Of a DNA stretch of 64,000 nucleotides, positions 50,764 through 60,591 are shown piece by piece. The position numbers and the translations under genes were made by a program. Numbering within the stretch: the first letter of the stretch is position 1; the number at the start of each line of letters is the position of its first letter. Below the pieces are notes generated by a model that was not told the origin of the DNA, made no database searches, and saw only the letters and a program-made list of their open reading frames with translations. Source of the stretch: G963678095 sp963678095 (GTDB lineage Bacteria; Bacillota; Negativicutes; Selenomonadales; Selenomonadaceae); NCBI GenBank assembly GCA_963678095.2, contig CAXXXP010000001.1, positions 496,001 to 560,000 of the forward strand, in the 5' to 3' direction.

Positions 50764-50820
50764 TTGCAAGTTTATGCATAAATAAGGTATAATTATTTAC
50801 AAGCGGTCAGCGATGCTGAC
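50764..50820 (+). promoter_or_regulatory. Second promoter and hairpin between attenuator and pyrB
   Basis: TTGCAA (50764-50769), 18 bp and a perfect TATAAT (50788-50793) form a promoter downstream of the attenuator. GTCAGC-GAT-GCTGAC (50806-50820) is a hairpin near its expected transcript start. The remaining 100 bp before pyrB hold no gene. Confidence 0.5.
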
Positions 50821-50919
50821 GGTGAAAATAATTGTAGCTTAATGACAGATCTCTTCATGCTTTGCGAAGGCGGTCCGTCGCGCAGCCAAGGCGGCGCGAA
50901 ATGAAAAGGAGTGATTGGG

Positions 50920-51882
50920 TTGTTAGGTAAAAACAATGTATCCCTGCGGGGAAAGGATATTCTGGGGCTGGAACATTTCACGCCGGATGAAATCCGCTTG
51001 GTACTCGATACGGCAAAGGAAATGAAAAATATCATTCAGCGCGATATCAAAAAGGTACCGACACTGCGTGGTAAATCCATCGTGAACTTGTTTTATGAAC
51101 CGAGCACGCGGACGCGTTCATCCTTTGAACTTGCCGGCAAATATCTCGGCGCCGACGTTGTAAATATCACAGCCAGCTCGAGCAGCATCGTCAAAGGGGA
51201 AAGCCTGCGGGACACGCTGCTGACGGTTGAAGCCATGGGTGTCGATGCGATTGTAATGCGCCACAAGGCAGAAGGGTCAGCCGAATACGCGACCAAGGTT
51301 GTCAGCCCGGTGATCATCAATGCCGGCGATGGTGCGCACGCCCATCCTTCCCAGGGACTGCTCAACTTGTTTACGATACAGCAGCATAAAGACAAGCTGC
51401 CGGGATTAAAGGTTGCCATTTTAGGTGACATTCTGCACAGTCGCGTAGCCCGGTCGGATATATGGGGCATGCGCCAGATGGGCATTGAGGTGCATCTGGC
51501 AGGTCCGAAGACACTGCTGCCGCGCTTTTTGGCTGAGGAACCGGGGATTTTCGTGCATGACCGCATAGAAGAAGCGGTGGAAGCGGCAGATGTCATCAAT
51601 GTTCTGCGCATTCAGCTTGAACGGCAGAAATCAGGGTTGTTCCCATCGCCGCGCGAATATGCGCGACTGTTTGGCCTGAACAAGGCGCGTCTGGCACTGG
51701 CTAAGGACGATGTGCTGGTTTTGCATCCGGGCCCGATGAACAAAGGCCTTGAAATTGCTCCCGATGTCGCTTACGGCGATCATTCGGCAATCCAGGAACA
51801 GGTGCAAAACGGTGTGGCCGTACGGATGGCTTTACTGACTTTAGTCTTGACGGGAGGGAAAAACATTGAAGTTGATGCTTAA
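50920..51882 (+). CDS. pyrB: Aspartate carbamoyltransferase catalytic subunit
   Basis: Joins carbamoyl phosphate and aspartate, step two of UMP synthesis. The 320-residue protein has the carbamoyl-phosphate loop EPSTRTRSSFE, 'HPSQGLLNLFT' and 'HPGPMNKGLEI'. There is no pyrI gene. TTG at 50920 is preferred (AGGAG eight bases upstream); a GTG at 50911 overlaps that site. First gene of the pyr operon; its end overlaps pyrC by 17 bp. Confidence 0.96.
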   Translation: MLGKNNVSLRGKDILGLEHFTPDEIRLVLDTAKEMKNIIQRDIKKVPTLRGKSIVNLFYEPSTRTRSSFELAGKYLGADVVNITASSSSIVKGESLRDTLLTVEAMGVDAIVMRHKAEGSAEYATKVVSPVIINAGDGAHAHPSQGLLNLFTIQQHKDKLPGLKVAILGDILHSRVARSDIWGMRQMGIEVHLAGPKTLLPRFLAEEPGIFVHDRIEEAVEAADVINVLRIQLERQKSGLFPSPREYARLFGLNKARLALAKDDVLVLHPGPMNKGLEIAPDVAYGDHSAIQEQVQNGVAVRMALLTLVLTGGKNIEVDA

Positions 51883-53155
51883 AGGCGGACGGGTTATAAA
51901 CCCGGGGAAAAATTTTGATGAAATTTGTGATATTTTGGTAGAGGATGGTAAAATTGCAGCGATCGGAAAAAAACTGCCGGCTGCCGGGGCTGAAGTCGTC
52001 GATGTCAAAGGCCTTGTGGTTACACCGGGGCTGATTGACATGCATGTGCACTTTCGCGAGCCGGGACAGGAAGCCAAGGAAGATTTTGAAAGCGGTTCAC
52101 GGGCCGCAGCGGCCGGCGGATTTACGACAGTGGCGGTGATGCCGAATACAAAGCCGGTCGTCGACTCCTCGATTCTCGTAAACGGTCTGAAGGAAAGAGC
52201 CCGTCAGGCCTCTGTTATGCATATTGAAGTGATTGGGGCCTTGACAAAAGGTCAGCAGGGAACGGAGCTGGCCGAAGTCGGCGATATGAGTGCTGCCGGG
52301 GCAGTGGCCTTCTCAGATGACGGGCATTATGTGCAAAATGACAAGGTCCTTCTAAACGGACTTGACTATCTGCGAACTTTTGAAAAGGTGATTATCTCAC
52401 ATGCGGAGGAAGCAACGCTTGTCGAAGAAGGCGTAATGAACGAAGGGCATCGCTCGGCAATGCTGGGGATGAAAGGCCGCCCGACCGTGGCGGAGGATAT
52501 AGCGGTTGTCAGGGATATCCTGCTGGCTGAATATGCAGATGCAAGAATTCATATTGCGCATATCAGCTCGAAAAATGCGCTGGATATTGTCCGCCAGGCG
52601 AAAAAACGCGGGGTTAAGGTGACGGCAGAGGTTACGCCACATCATCTGACCATGACGGATGAGGCGGTAAATCTCTTTGACACTTCAACGAAGGTCAATC
52701 CGCCGCTGCGTTCACAGGCGGATGTTGAGGCCATGATCGAAGGCCTCAGGGATGGCACGATTGATGCGATTGTCACGGATCACTCGCCGCATGCTGAAGA
52801 GGAAAAGGACGTAGAGTATCGTTATGCGCCCAGCGGTTTTCCGGGGCTTGAAACAGCGGTTGGTGTTTTGCTGACAGACCTTTATCATGAAGATAAGCTT
52901 AGCCTGCCGCAAATCATTGAGAAGCTGACAGCCGGACCGGCTAAGGCCTTTAACCTGACAAAAGGGGTGCTCGAAGTGGGGGCAGCAGCGGATGTTACGG
53001 TTATTGATCCGGACCGGCAGTGGGTTGTCGATGCAGCGGATTTTTATACACGCGGCACGCATTCACCGTTTGCTGGCAGAAAATTAAAAGGAAAAGCCGT
53101 GATGACTATCGTTGATGGCAAAATCGTCATGCAGGACGGAAAAATTATCGGCTGA
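51866..53155 (+). CDS. pyrC: Dihydroorotase
   Basis: Cyclises carbamoyl aspartate to dihydroorotate, step three. The 429-residue type I enzyme has the zinc ligands in 'DMHVHFREPGQE', 'HHLTMTD' and 'VTDHSPHA', plus the carboxy-terminal 'GTHSPFAGRKLKG' loop. TTG at 51866 with GGGAGG eight bases upstream; an ATG three codons later is the alternative. The start lies inside the pyrB end, so translation is coupled. Confidence 0.95.
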   Translation: MKLMLKGGRVINPGKNFDEICDILVEDGKIAAIGKKLPAAGAEVVDVKGLVVTPGLIDMHVHFREPGQEAKEDFESGSRAAAAGGFTTVAVMPNTKPVVDSSILVNGLKERARQASVMHIEVIGALTKGQQGTELAEVGDMSAAGAVAFSDDGHYVQNDKVLLNGLDYLRTFEKVIISHAEEATLVEEGVMNEGHRSAMLGMKGRPTVAEDIAVVRDILLAEYADARIHIAHISSKNALDIVRQAKKRGVKVTAEVTPHHLTMTDEAVNLFDTSTKVNPPLRSQADVEAMIEGLRDGTIDAIVTDHSPHAEEEKDVEYRYAPSGFPGLETAVGVLLTDLYHEDKLSLPQIIEKLTAGPAKAFNLTKGVLEVGAAADVTVIDPDRQWVVDAADFYTRGTHSPFAGRKLKGKAVMTIVDGKIVMQDGKIIG

Positions 53156-53177
53156 TGAAATATATGGGGGTGCTATT

Positions 53178-54242
53178 TTGAAAGGGAAATTAGTATTAGA
53201 AGATGGCAGCGTGTTTTATGGCAGTCTTTTAAATGAAGCTAAGGCAACCGGTGAGGTTGTCTTTAATACAGGGATGACAGGATATCAGGAGATTTTAACG
53301 GATCCATCTTATTGCCGACAGATTGTGACGCTCACATATCCGATGATTGGCAATTATGGTGTAGCGGAGTTATTTAATCAATCGCGGCAGCCGTTCGTCA
53401 ACGGGTTCATCATTGGTGAGCTCTGCGAAGAGGGCAGCAACTGGCATTTGGAAACGAGCCTGCGGGCTTATCTGACAAAACAGCAGATTCCCTGCCTGTA
53501 CGATGTGGATACACGGGCCGTAACACGCAAGATCCGCTCGGCTGGAACGATGAAGGGCGTGATTGTAGCGGAAGATGCTACGGATGAAGAAATCAGTCAG
53601 CTGCTGGCGGTGCCGATCAAGACAGATGTTGTAGAGGAAGTAACCACGCCGGAAGTTTATGAGATGGAAAACGAGGGCCCGCACGTTGTTGTCATGGACT
53701 TTGGTATCAAGCAAAATATCCTAAACTCCCTGCATAATCTTGGCTGCAGCCTAACGATTGTACCGGCAGCGACAACGGCTGCAGAAATCATGGCACTGAA
53801 TCCCGATGGCATCTTCCTGTCGAATGGCCCTGGAGACCCTAAGGATGTCACGGCGGTCATTGAAAACATAAAACTTCTGATTGGCAAAAAGCCGATGTTT
53901 GGCATCTGCCTGGGGCATCAGCTCTTGGCCCTGGCCCTTGGCGCCGATACGTATAAACTGAAATTCGGTCATCGCGGTTCTAATCAGCCGGTGAAAAACC
54001 TGGCGACTGGCCGCGTGCATATTTCCTCGCAGAATCATGGGTATGCCGTCGACGAGGCTTCGCTTAAAAATTTGCCGCTGACTGTGACGCATCTGTCGGT
54101 AAATGATGGTACGGTCGAAGGCATGCGTCATACGAAACTGCCGATTTTCTCGGTGCAGTATCATCCAGAAGCATCACCGGGACCAGATGATAATATGTAC
54201 TTATTTGATCAATTTTGGACGATGCTCACGAAGGGGGAATAA
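53178..54242 (+). CDS. carA: Carbamoyl-phosphate synthase small subunit (glutaminase)
   Basis: Supplies ammonia from glutamine to CarB. The 354-residue protein has the N-terminal CPSase_sm domain ('GEVVFNTGMTGYQEILTDPSY') and a class I glutamine amidotransferase with Cys in GICLGHQLLAL and His/Glu in 'VQYHPEASPG'. TTG at 53178 follows GGGGGTG by five bases and gives the canonical N terminus. It lies 22 bp after pyrC. This copy probably serves pyrimidines, given the operon. Confidence 0.94.
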   Translation: MKGKLVLEDGSVFYGSLLNEAKATGEVVFNTGMTGYQEILTDPSYCRQIVTLTYPMIGNYGVAELFNQSRQPFVNGFIIGELCEEGSNWHLETSLRAYLTKQQIPCLYDVDTRAVTRKIRSAGTMKGVIVAEDATDEEISQLLAVPIKTDVVEEVTTPEVYEMENEGPHVVVMDFGIKQNILNSLHNLGCSLTIVPAATTAAEIMALNPDGIFLSNGPGDPKDVTAVIENIKLLIGKKPMFGICLGHQLLALALGADTYKLKFGHRGSNQPVKNLATGRVHISSQNHGYAVDEASLKNLPLTVTHLSVNDGTVEGMRHTKLPIFSVQYHPEASPGPDDNMYLFDQFWTMLTKGE

Positions 54243-54244
54243 TA

Positions 54245-57200
54245 GTGCCGAAAAAGGAATATTTAAAAAAAGTTATGGTAATCGGCTCTGGTCCGATCAT
54301 TATCGGCCAGGCCGCAGAATTTGACTACGCCGGCTCGCAGGCCTGCCGCTCGTTAAAAGAAGAGGGCCTTGAAGTTGTTCTGGTGAACAGCAATCCGGCA
54401 ACGATTATGACCGATAAGGACATTGCCGACCGGGTATATATAGAGCCGCTTACGGTAGAATTTCTGGAAGAGATCATCAGCAAAGAACGCCCGGAGGGCC
54501 TTTTGGCAACGCTCGGGGGACAGGCCGGACTGAATCTCGCCGTAAAGCTGTCCGAGCAGGGGATTTTGGAAAAATATCAGGTGGAACTGCTCGGGACCTC
54601 GCTGACAGCAATTAAAAAAGCGGAAGACCGTGAATTATTCAAGGAAACCATGCAAAAGCTCAATGAACCGATACCGGAAAGCACGATTGTTGAAGATGTG
54701 CCGTCGGCCGTTGCTTTTGCCAATAAAATTGGCTTCCCGATTATCGTCCGCCCTGCCTATACGATGGGGGGCACCGGCGGCGGGATTGCCGATAACGAGG
54801 ACGAGCTGATTGAAATCGTCATCCGGGGTCTCAAGTACAGCATGATCGGCCAGGTTCTGATTGAACGCAGTGTCGCTGGCTGGAAAGAAATCGAATATGA
54901 AGTTATGCGTGACAGCAATGACAACTGCATTACCGTCTGCAATATGGAAAATTTTGATCCGGTCGGGGTTCATACCGGCGATAGCATCGTTGTAGCTCCT
55001 TCCCAGACGCTCAGTGATCACGAGTATCAGATGCTCCGCAGTGCTTCGCTGCGCATCATCCGGGAATTAGGTATTGAGGGCGGCTGTAATGCACAGTATG
55101 CACTTGATCCCGACAGCAACCAGTACTATGTAATTGAAGTCAATCCGCGTGTCAGCCGCTCAAGCGCCCTGGCCTCAAAGGCCACTGGTTATCCGATTGC
55201 CAAGGTTTCGGCCAAAATCGCGATCGGCTATACTCTTGATGAAATCACCAATGCAGTAACCCAGAAGACGAAGGCCTGCTTTGAACCGGCACTTGATTAC
55301 TGCGTCGTCAAGTTCCCGCGCTGGCCATTTGATAAATTCGTCTATGCCGATCATACGCTCGGTACCCAGATGAAGGCAACCGGTGAGGTTATGTCGATTG
55401 ACCGGAACTTTGAAGGTGCCATACTGAAAGCAGTCCGCTCCTTGGAAATCGGTGTCAACCGTCTGCAGATGGACAAGATGGCCGAGTGGGAGGATGAAAA
55501 ACTGCTGCGCAGCCTCTCGCGCATCAATGACGAGCGAATCTTCGCGATTGCCGAAGCCCTGCGCCGCGGCATTGCCGATGTGGATAAGATCCATGCAATC
55601 ACCAAGGTCGATGAGTGGTTCTTAAATAAGATAAAAAATATCACGGATGTTGAAAATCGGATCAAGACCGAAGAAATTACACCGAAACTGATGCTGGCGG
55701 CGAAAAATGTCGGTCTGGCAGACTGGTCTATCGGTGAAATTGCCGGCAAGTCAATGGACGAAGTGCGGACACTGCGCAAGACGATGAATATTCTTCCCTG
55801 CTATAAAATGGTTGATACCTGTGCGGCAGAATTTGAAGCGGCCACTCCATACTACTACTCTACCTTCCATGCCCAGGAAGATGAGGTCCAGGCCTCCAAT
55901 AAGCGCAAGGTCATGGTTCTCGGCTCCGGCCCGATCCGCATCGGACAGGGTGTTGAGTTTGACTACTGCTCGGTTCACTCCGTATGGGCTTTAAGAAAAA
56001 TGGGGATTGAAGCGATTATCGTCAACAACAATCCGGAAACTGTCAGCACGGACTTTGATATCTCGGATCGCTTGTACTTTGAGCCGCTGACGACAGAAGA
56101 TGTTCTCAACATTATTGATAAGGAAAAACCCGAGGGCGTTATCGTCCAGTTTGGCGGACAGACAGCCATCAATCTTGCGGCATCGCTGCAAAAGGCTGGC
56201 GTTAAGGTTTTCGGAACCTCCGTCAATGATATCGACCGGGCGGAAGACAGGGAACGCTTTGACGAAGTGCTGGAACAGACAAAGATTCCACGTCCGAAAG
56301 GAACCAGCGTGACTACGGTTGAAGGCGCGGTTACGGCGGCAAATGAGATCGGCTATCCGGTCATGGTACGCCCTTCTTATGTGCTTGGCGGCCGGGCCAT
56401 GGAAATTGTCTACAATGAAGCGGAATTACTCGACTATATGGGCCGGGCGGTTAAGGTTACACCGGAACATCCGGTGCTTGTCGATCGCTATATGCAGGGC
56501 ACCGAAGTTGAAGTCGATGGTATCTCGGATGGTACCGATGTGATTATCCCAGGGATCATGGAACATATCGAACGCGCCGGCGTTCATTCCGGTGACAGTA
56601 TCGCGGTTTATCCGCCGCAGACACTTTCGTCGAAGGTGATCTATACGATTATCGACTACACGAAGCGCCTGGCGACAAGCCTTCATGTCAAGGGGTTGCT
56701 CAACATCCAATATGTGGTCGCGAATGATGAGGTGTATGTCATCGAGGTGAATCCGCGTTCAAGCCGAACCGTGCCGTTTTTGAGCAAGGTTACGGATATC
56801 CAGATGGTCAATCTCGCCACTCGCATTGCGCTTGGTGAAACGATTAAAAGCATGGGCCTTAAACCGGGGCTGGCGGATCCTAAGCCATATGTTGCGGTTA
56901 AGGCGCCGGTATTCTCCTTCGCCAAGATGCAGGATGTTGATATCTCACTCGGGCCAGAGATGAAGTCGACCGGTGAGGTCATGGGCATTGATTACCATTA
57001 TGCCCGGGCGCTCTATAAGGCGATCACTGGTGCCGGTATGAATATACCGACAGAAGGAACCATTCTCTTTACGGTAGCGGATAAGGATAAGGCCGAGATG
57101 AAACAGCTGGCCAAGGCGTTTTCGGAACTTGATTTCCGGATTGTGGCGACAGAGGGAACGGCAAAATCCATTCAGTCGCTTGGTATCGATGCCGATATCG

Positions 57201-57475
57201 TCGGCAAGGTACATGAACGCAGCACAGATATTATCCAGATGATCAAGACCGGTAAAATTCATATGGTTATCAATACGCTGACGCAGGGCAAGGGAAGCTC
57301 AGCCCGCGATGGCTTTAAGATTCGCCGGGCGACAGTAGAACACGGCATTGCCTGCCTGACCTCGCTTGATACGGCGTGGGAGGTACTCCGGGTACTGAAC
57401 TTTATGCGCGAACGCCGCCTTGTCTATGCGCTGGCGCTGCAGGATTATGTCGGCGGTGGTGATTCACTTGCCTAA
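54245..57475 (+). CDS. carB: Carbamoyl-phosphate synthase large subunit
   Basis: Makes carbamoyl phosphate from ammonia, bicarbonate and two ATP. The 1076-residue protein shows the two homologous ATP-grasp halves ('IGSGPIIIGQAAEFDYAG' near residue 13 and 'LGSGPIRIGQGVEFDYC' near 560), the oligomerisation domain between them, and the C-terminal MGS-like allosteric domain. GTG at 54245 lies two bases after the carA stop, behind AAGGGGG. Full length. Confidence 0.97.
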   Translation: MPKKEYLKKVMVIGSGPIIIGQAAEFDYAGSQACRSLKEEGLEVVLVNSNPATIMTDKDIADRVYIEPLTVEFLEEIISKERPEGLLATLGGQAGLNLAVKLSEQGILEKYQVELLGTSLTAIKKAEDRELFKETMQKLNEPIPESTIVEDVPSAVAFANKIGFPIIVRPAYTMGGTGGGIADNEDELIEIVIRGLKYSMIGQVLIERSVAGWKEIEYEVMRDSNDNCITVCNMENFDPVGVHTGDSIVVAPSQTLSDHEYQMLRSASLRIIRELGIEGGCNAQYALDPDSNQYYVIEVNPRVSRSSALASKATGYPIAKVSAKIAIGYTLDEITNAVTQKTKACFEPALDYCVVKFPRWPFDKFVYADHTLGTQMKATGEVMSIDRNFEGAILKAVRSLEIGVNRLQMDKMAEWEDEKLLRSLSRINDERIFAIAEALRRGIADVDKIHAITKVDEWFLNKIKNITDVENRIKTEEITPKLMLAAKNVGLADWSIGEIAGKSMDEVRTLRKTMNILPCYKMVDTCAAEFEAATPYYYSTFHAQEDEVQASNKRKVMVLGSGPIRIGQGVEFDYCSVHSVWALRKMGIEAIIVNNNPETVSTDFDISDRLYFEPLTTEDVLNIIDKEKPEGVIVQFGGQTAINLAASLQKAGVKVFGTSVNDIDRAEDRERFDEVLEQTKIPRPKGTSVTTVEGAVTAANEIGYPVMVRPSYVLGGRAMEIVYNEAELLDYMGRAVKVTPEHPVLVDRYMQGTEVEVDGISDGTDVIIPGIMEHIERAGVHSGDSIAVYPPQTLSSKVIYTIIDYTKRLATSLHVKGLLNIQYVVANDEVYVIEVNPRSSRTVPFLSKVTDIQMVNLATRIALGETIKSMGLKPGLADPKPYVAVKAPVFSFAKMQDVDISLGPEMKSTGEVMGIDYHYARALYKAITGAGMNIPTEGTILFTVADKDKAEMKQLAKAFSELDFRIVATEGTAKSIQSLGIDADIVGKVHERSTDIIQMIKTGKIHMVINTLTQGKGSSARDGFKIRRATVEHGIACLTSLDTAWEVLRVLNFMRERRLVYALALQDYVGGGDSLA

Positions 57476-58226
57476 AGTAGCTGTCGATGCCGTGATTCTT
57501 CGCCATGAGACACTGGCCAAGGATATGAAAAAACTGGTGGTTGCGGCAGCAGCAATTGCTGCGCAGGCAGCTCCTGGACAATTTGTACAGCTGAAAATAA
57601 AAGAGGGCGAACCGCTGCTGCGCCGCCCGATCAGTATTGCTGCGGTCGATGCCGCAGCCGGAACACTGGATCTGATCTACCGCGTTGTCGGCAAGGGGAC
57701 AAAAGCTTTGGCTGATCTTCCTGCTGGTGCAGTGGTGAATTGCCTTGGTCCACTTGGCCACGGCTTTGACCTTACCTGTCAGTCACCGCTGCTCGTTGGC
57801 GGCGGAATGGGAATTGCACCGTTGATTTTTCTGGCAGAGACCTTTGCGGGCAAAGCCTCGATCTTAATGGGGGGCAGAAACAAAGACGAAATGTTTTGGC
57901 CGGCTCTTTATGAGGGCAGCGTCCAGAAGATCCATATTACTACGGATGACGGATCGGTCGGAAGCAAAGGCTTCACGGTCGATGTATTGCCGCAGCTGTT
58001 GGCTACCGGAAAATTTGACCGAGTCATGGTCTGCGGACCGGAAATCATGATGAAAGCGGCAGCGAAGATTGCTGCCGAATACAAAATACCTTGCCAGGTT
58101 TCGCTCGAAAAACATATGGCCTGTGGTCTGGGGGCATGTCTTTCCTGCACTTGCGCCGGCAGTGACGGCAAGCGGAAAAAAGTATGTCAGGACGGACCGG
58201 TGTTTTGGGCGCAGGAGGTATTTTAA
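57468..58226 (+). CDS. pyrK: Dihydroorotate dehydrogenase electron transfer subunit
   Basis: FAD/[2Fe-2S] partner of PyrD that passes electrons to NAD. The 252-residue protein has 'LLRRPISIAAV' (FAD), 'LLVGGGMGIAPLIFLAE' (NAD), 'MVCGPEIMMKA' and a C-terminal cluster motif CGLGACLSCTC with a fourth Cys in KKVCQDGPVF. TTG at 57468, inside the end of carB (8-bp overlap), has GGTGGTGA upstream; an ATG seven codons earlier is possible. Its stop overlaps the pyrD start. Confidence 0.92.
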   Translation: MPKVAVDAVILRHETLAKDMKKLVVAAAAIAAQAAPGQFVQLKIKEGEPLLRRPISIAAVDAAAGTLDLIYRVVGKGTKALADLPAGAVVNCLGPLGHGFDLTCQSPLLVGGGMGIAPLIFLAETFAGKASILMGGRNKDEMFWPALYEGSVQKIHITTDDGSVGSKGFTVDVLPQLLATGKFDRVMVCGPEIMMKAAAKIAAEYKIPCQVSLEKHMACGLGACLSCTCAGSDGKRKKVCQDGPVFWAQEVF

Positions 58227-59146
58227 TGGAAAAAAAAGAACGGCTGGCAGTCAATATTGCAGGAATTAAAATGAAAACGCCGGTGATGACGGGGTCGGGG
58301 ACTTTTGGTTTTGGTGAAGAATTCAGTGACTTTGTTGATCTGAACCAGCTGGGAGCGATTGTTGTCAAGGGGACAACCCTGAAGCCCCGCAGCGGCAATG
58401 AAGGCGTCAGAATTGCCGAAACGCCGAGCGGTATGCTAAACTGTATCGGCCTTGAAAATCCGGGCGTGGAATATTTTTTGACGAATATTTTGCCGCGGAT
58501 TGCGCAATATGATGCGCCGATCATTGTGAATATTTCCGGCAGCACGGTTGAGGAATATGGGCAGCTGGCAAAAATGCTGGATGTTCCCGGAGTCGCGGCG
58601 ATTGAACTCAATGTTTCTTGTCCAAATGTCAGGGAGGGCGGCATTGTCTTTGGTACCGACCCTCAAAGTGCGGCGGCGGTGGTGCGGGCGGCAAAGGCCA
58701 ATACGAAAAAGCCGGTAATATTGAAGCTGTCGCCCAATGTGACGGATATAACGATTATGGCAAAAGCCGTTGAGGCGGCAGGCGCCGATGCAATTTCGAT
58801 GATCAACACGCTGATTGGTATGGCAATTGACGCCAGAACCTGGAAACCGGTTTTAGGCAATATTATTGGCGGGCTTTCGGGCCCGGCAGTGAAGCCGGTG
58901 GCCTTGCGGCTTGTCTGGCAGGTGGCGCAGTGTGTAAAAATTCCGATCATCGGCATGGGCGGCATTATGACGGCCGAGGACGCCGTGGAATTTTTACTAG
59001 CGGGAGCTTCGGCGGTTGCGGTTGGTACGGCAAATTTTGTCAATCCGACGGCGGCGCAGGATATTGCCGACGGCATCGATGAGTATCTGGTGGCAAGAAA
59101 ATTGACGAATGTCAGTCAGCTTGTCGGCCAGCTTAAAATAAAATGA
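58226..59146 (+). CDS. pyrD: Dihydroorotate dehydrogenase, class 1B catalytic subunit
   Basis: Oxidises dihydroorotate to orotate with FMN. The 306-residue protein has 'MTGSGTFGFGEEF', the catalytic-base Cys in ELNVSCPNV (class 1 uses Cys), 'KLSPNVTDI', and the FMN phosphate site 'GMGGIMTAEDAVEFLLAGA'. Pairing with pyrK confirms class 1B. The ATG at 58226 overlaps the pyrK stop by one base, with GGAGG upstream. Confidence 0.96.
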   Translation: MEKKERLAVNIAGIKMKTPVMTGSGTFGFGEEFSDFVDLNQLGAIVVKGTTLKPRSGNEGVRIAETPSGMLNCIGLENPGVEYFLTNILPRIAQYDAPIIVNISGSTVEEYGQLAKMLDVPGVAAIELNVSCPNVREGGIVFGTDPQSAAAVVRAAKANTKKPVILKLSPNVTDITIMAKAVEAAGADAISMINTLIGMAIDARTWKPVLGNIIGGLSGPAVKPVALRLVWQVAQCVKIPIIGMGGIMTAEDAVEFLLAGASAVAVGTANFVNPTAAQDIADGIDEYLVARKLTNVSQLVGQLKIK

Positions 59147-59179
59147 TGACATAGATCGTCAAAAGAAGGAGAGACGAAT

Positions 59180-59896
59180 ATGGCAGATAATAGATTGATT
59201 GCAGCCTTGGATTTTCATGAGATGGAAGAGGTCAAAAGTTTTGTCGAAAAACTTGGCGACAGTGTCAGCTGCTACAAAGTAGGCATGGAATTGTTCTACA
59301 GTGTGGGGGCGCCCGTTGTCGCGTATCTGCGCAGCCTGAACAAGGATGTATTTTTAGACCTGAAACTGCATGATATACCAAATACTACGGCGGAGGGGCT
59401 GTGCTCCTTGCTGCGCCTGGGGGCGAATATTCTCGACGTGCATGCTTCTGGGGGCTTTACCATGATGCAGACTGCGGCCGAGTGCTTAAAGCAGACGGCG
59501 GCGCAGCTCGGGATTGAACGGCCGAAGCTCATTGCGATTACTGTTCTGACGAGTATCCATGAGGCTGATTGGCAGGGGCTGGGGCAGAGTGCTCCGATTC
59601 AGGAACAAGTCGTGCGGCTGGCGCTCCTGGCGCAAAAAGCCGGTCTGGATGGAGTGGTTGCTTCCCCGCAGGAAGCTGCGGCTATCCGCAAGGCCTGTGG
59701 GCCTAATTTCATGATTGTAACTCCCGGCGTGCGTCCTGCCGGGGCAGCGATTGATGATCAAAGCCGGATTGCAACTCCGGCCAAAGCACTGCAGGACGGA
59801 GCCTCCCATCTTGTGATTGGTCGTCCGATCCGGGCCGCAGCAGATCCGCTCGCAGCGGTAAAAAAAATAATAGCAGAAATGGAGACGGTGCAATAA
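59180..59896 (+). CDS. pyrF: Orotidine 5'-phosphate decarboxylase
   Basis: Last step to UMP. The 238-residue protein has 'LIAALDFHEMEE', the catalytic Lys-Asp-Lys-Asp array in DLKLHDIPNT, 'VTPGVRPAG' and 'VIGRPIRAAADP'. ATG with AGGAGAG upstream. Its stop overlaps the pyrE start. Confidence 0.96.
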   Translation: MADNRLIAALDFHEMEEVKSFVEKLGDSVSCYKVGMELFYSVGAPVVAYLRSLNKDVFLDLKLHDIPNTTAEGLCSLLRLGANILDVHASGGFTMMQTAAECLKQTAAQLGIERPKLIAITVLTSIHEADWQGLGQSAPIQEQVVRLALLAQKAGLDGVVASPQEAAAIRKACGPNFMIVTPGVRPAGAAIDDQSRIATPAKALQDGASHLVIGRPIRAAADPLAAVKKIIAEMETVQ

Positions 59897-60471
59897 TGAC
59901 GGAAGATCAGGTAAAAGAATTGTTCTTAAAGACAAATGCCATCATGGAAGGGCACTTTCTCCTCACCTCGGGACTGCACAGTCCGATGTATGTAGAAAAA
60001 TTCAATGTGTTGCAGCATCCGAAGTATACCGAGCAGCTTTGCCAGGCGTTGGCAGAAAAGTTTGCGGATCAGAAGATCGAAACGGTTGTCGGTCCGGTAA
60101 CCGGCGGTATTTTACTGGCGCATGAAGTGGGAAAAGCACTGGGGACCCGGGCGATTTTCACCGAACGTGAAAATGGCAAGATGACTTTTCGCCGCGGCTT
60201 TAAGTTAGCCCCCGGGGAAAGAGTCCTCATTGTCGAAGATATCGTAACGACGGGCGGGTCCGTCAAGGAAGTCATCGATGTTGTTCTTGAAAGCGGAGCG
60301 ATCCCGGTTGGTGTCGGTCTGCTGGTTGATCGCAGCGGGGGCAAGATTGATTTCGGCCCAGTGCCATATCAGGCGCTGCTCCATTTGGATGTGACGACAT
60401 ATGCACCGGAAACTTGTCCGCTTTGTCAAAATAATGTTTCGATGACAAAGCGCGGCCGTACCGGAAAATAA
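59896..60471 (+). CDS. pyrE: Orotate phosphoribosyltransferase
   Basis: Adds PRPP to orotate, giving OMP. The 191-residue protein has the PRPP loop VLIVEDIVTTGGS, 'VGPVTGGILLAHEV', and a flexible loop with 'ERENGKMTFRRGF'. It ends with a Cys pair (CPLCQNN) typical of the longer Firmicutes/archaeal type. Last gene of the operon, followed by a terminator. Confidence 0.95.
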   Translation: MTEDQVKELFLKTNAIMEGHFLLTSGLHSPMYVEKFNVLQHPKYTEQLCQALAEKFADQKIETVVGPVTGGILLAHEVGKALGTRAIFTERENGKMTFRRGFKLAPGERVLIVEDIVTTGGSVKEVIDVVLESGAIPVGVGLLVDRSGGKIDFGPVPYQALLHLDVTTYAPETCPLCQNNVSMTKRGRTGK

Positions 60472-60487
60472 GGTTTTAGCAAGATCG

Positions 60488-60523
60488 GGCAGTTTCTGCA
60501 ATGTGCAGATTCTGCCTTTTTTT
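60488..60523 (+). terminator. Terminator of the pyr operon
   Basis: GGCAG-TTT-CTGCA-ATG-TGCAG-ATT-CTGCC (60488-60516) forms two stacked 5-bp stems with a small internal loop, then T7. Confidence 0.85.
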
Positions 60524-60591
60524 CTTTTGGGGCAGGTTTTTTGCTTTTGGAAAAAGAATGTTATTTCTAAGGAAGAAAGCAGGGTGACATT

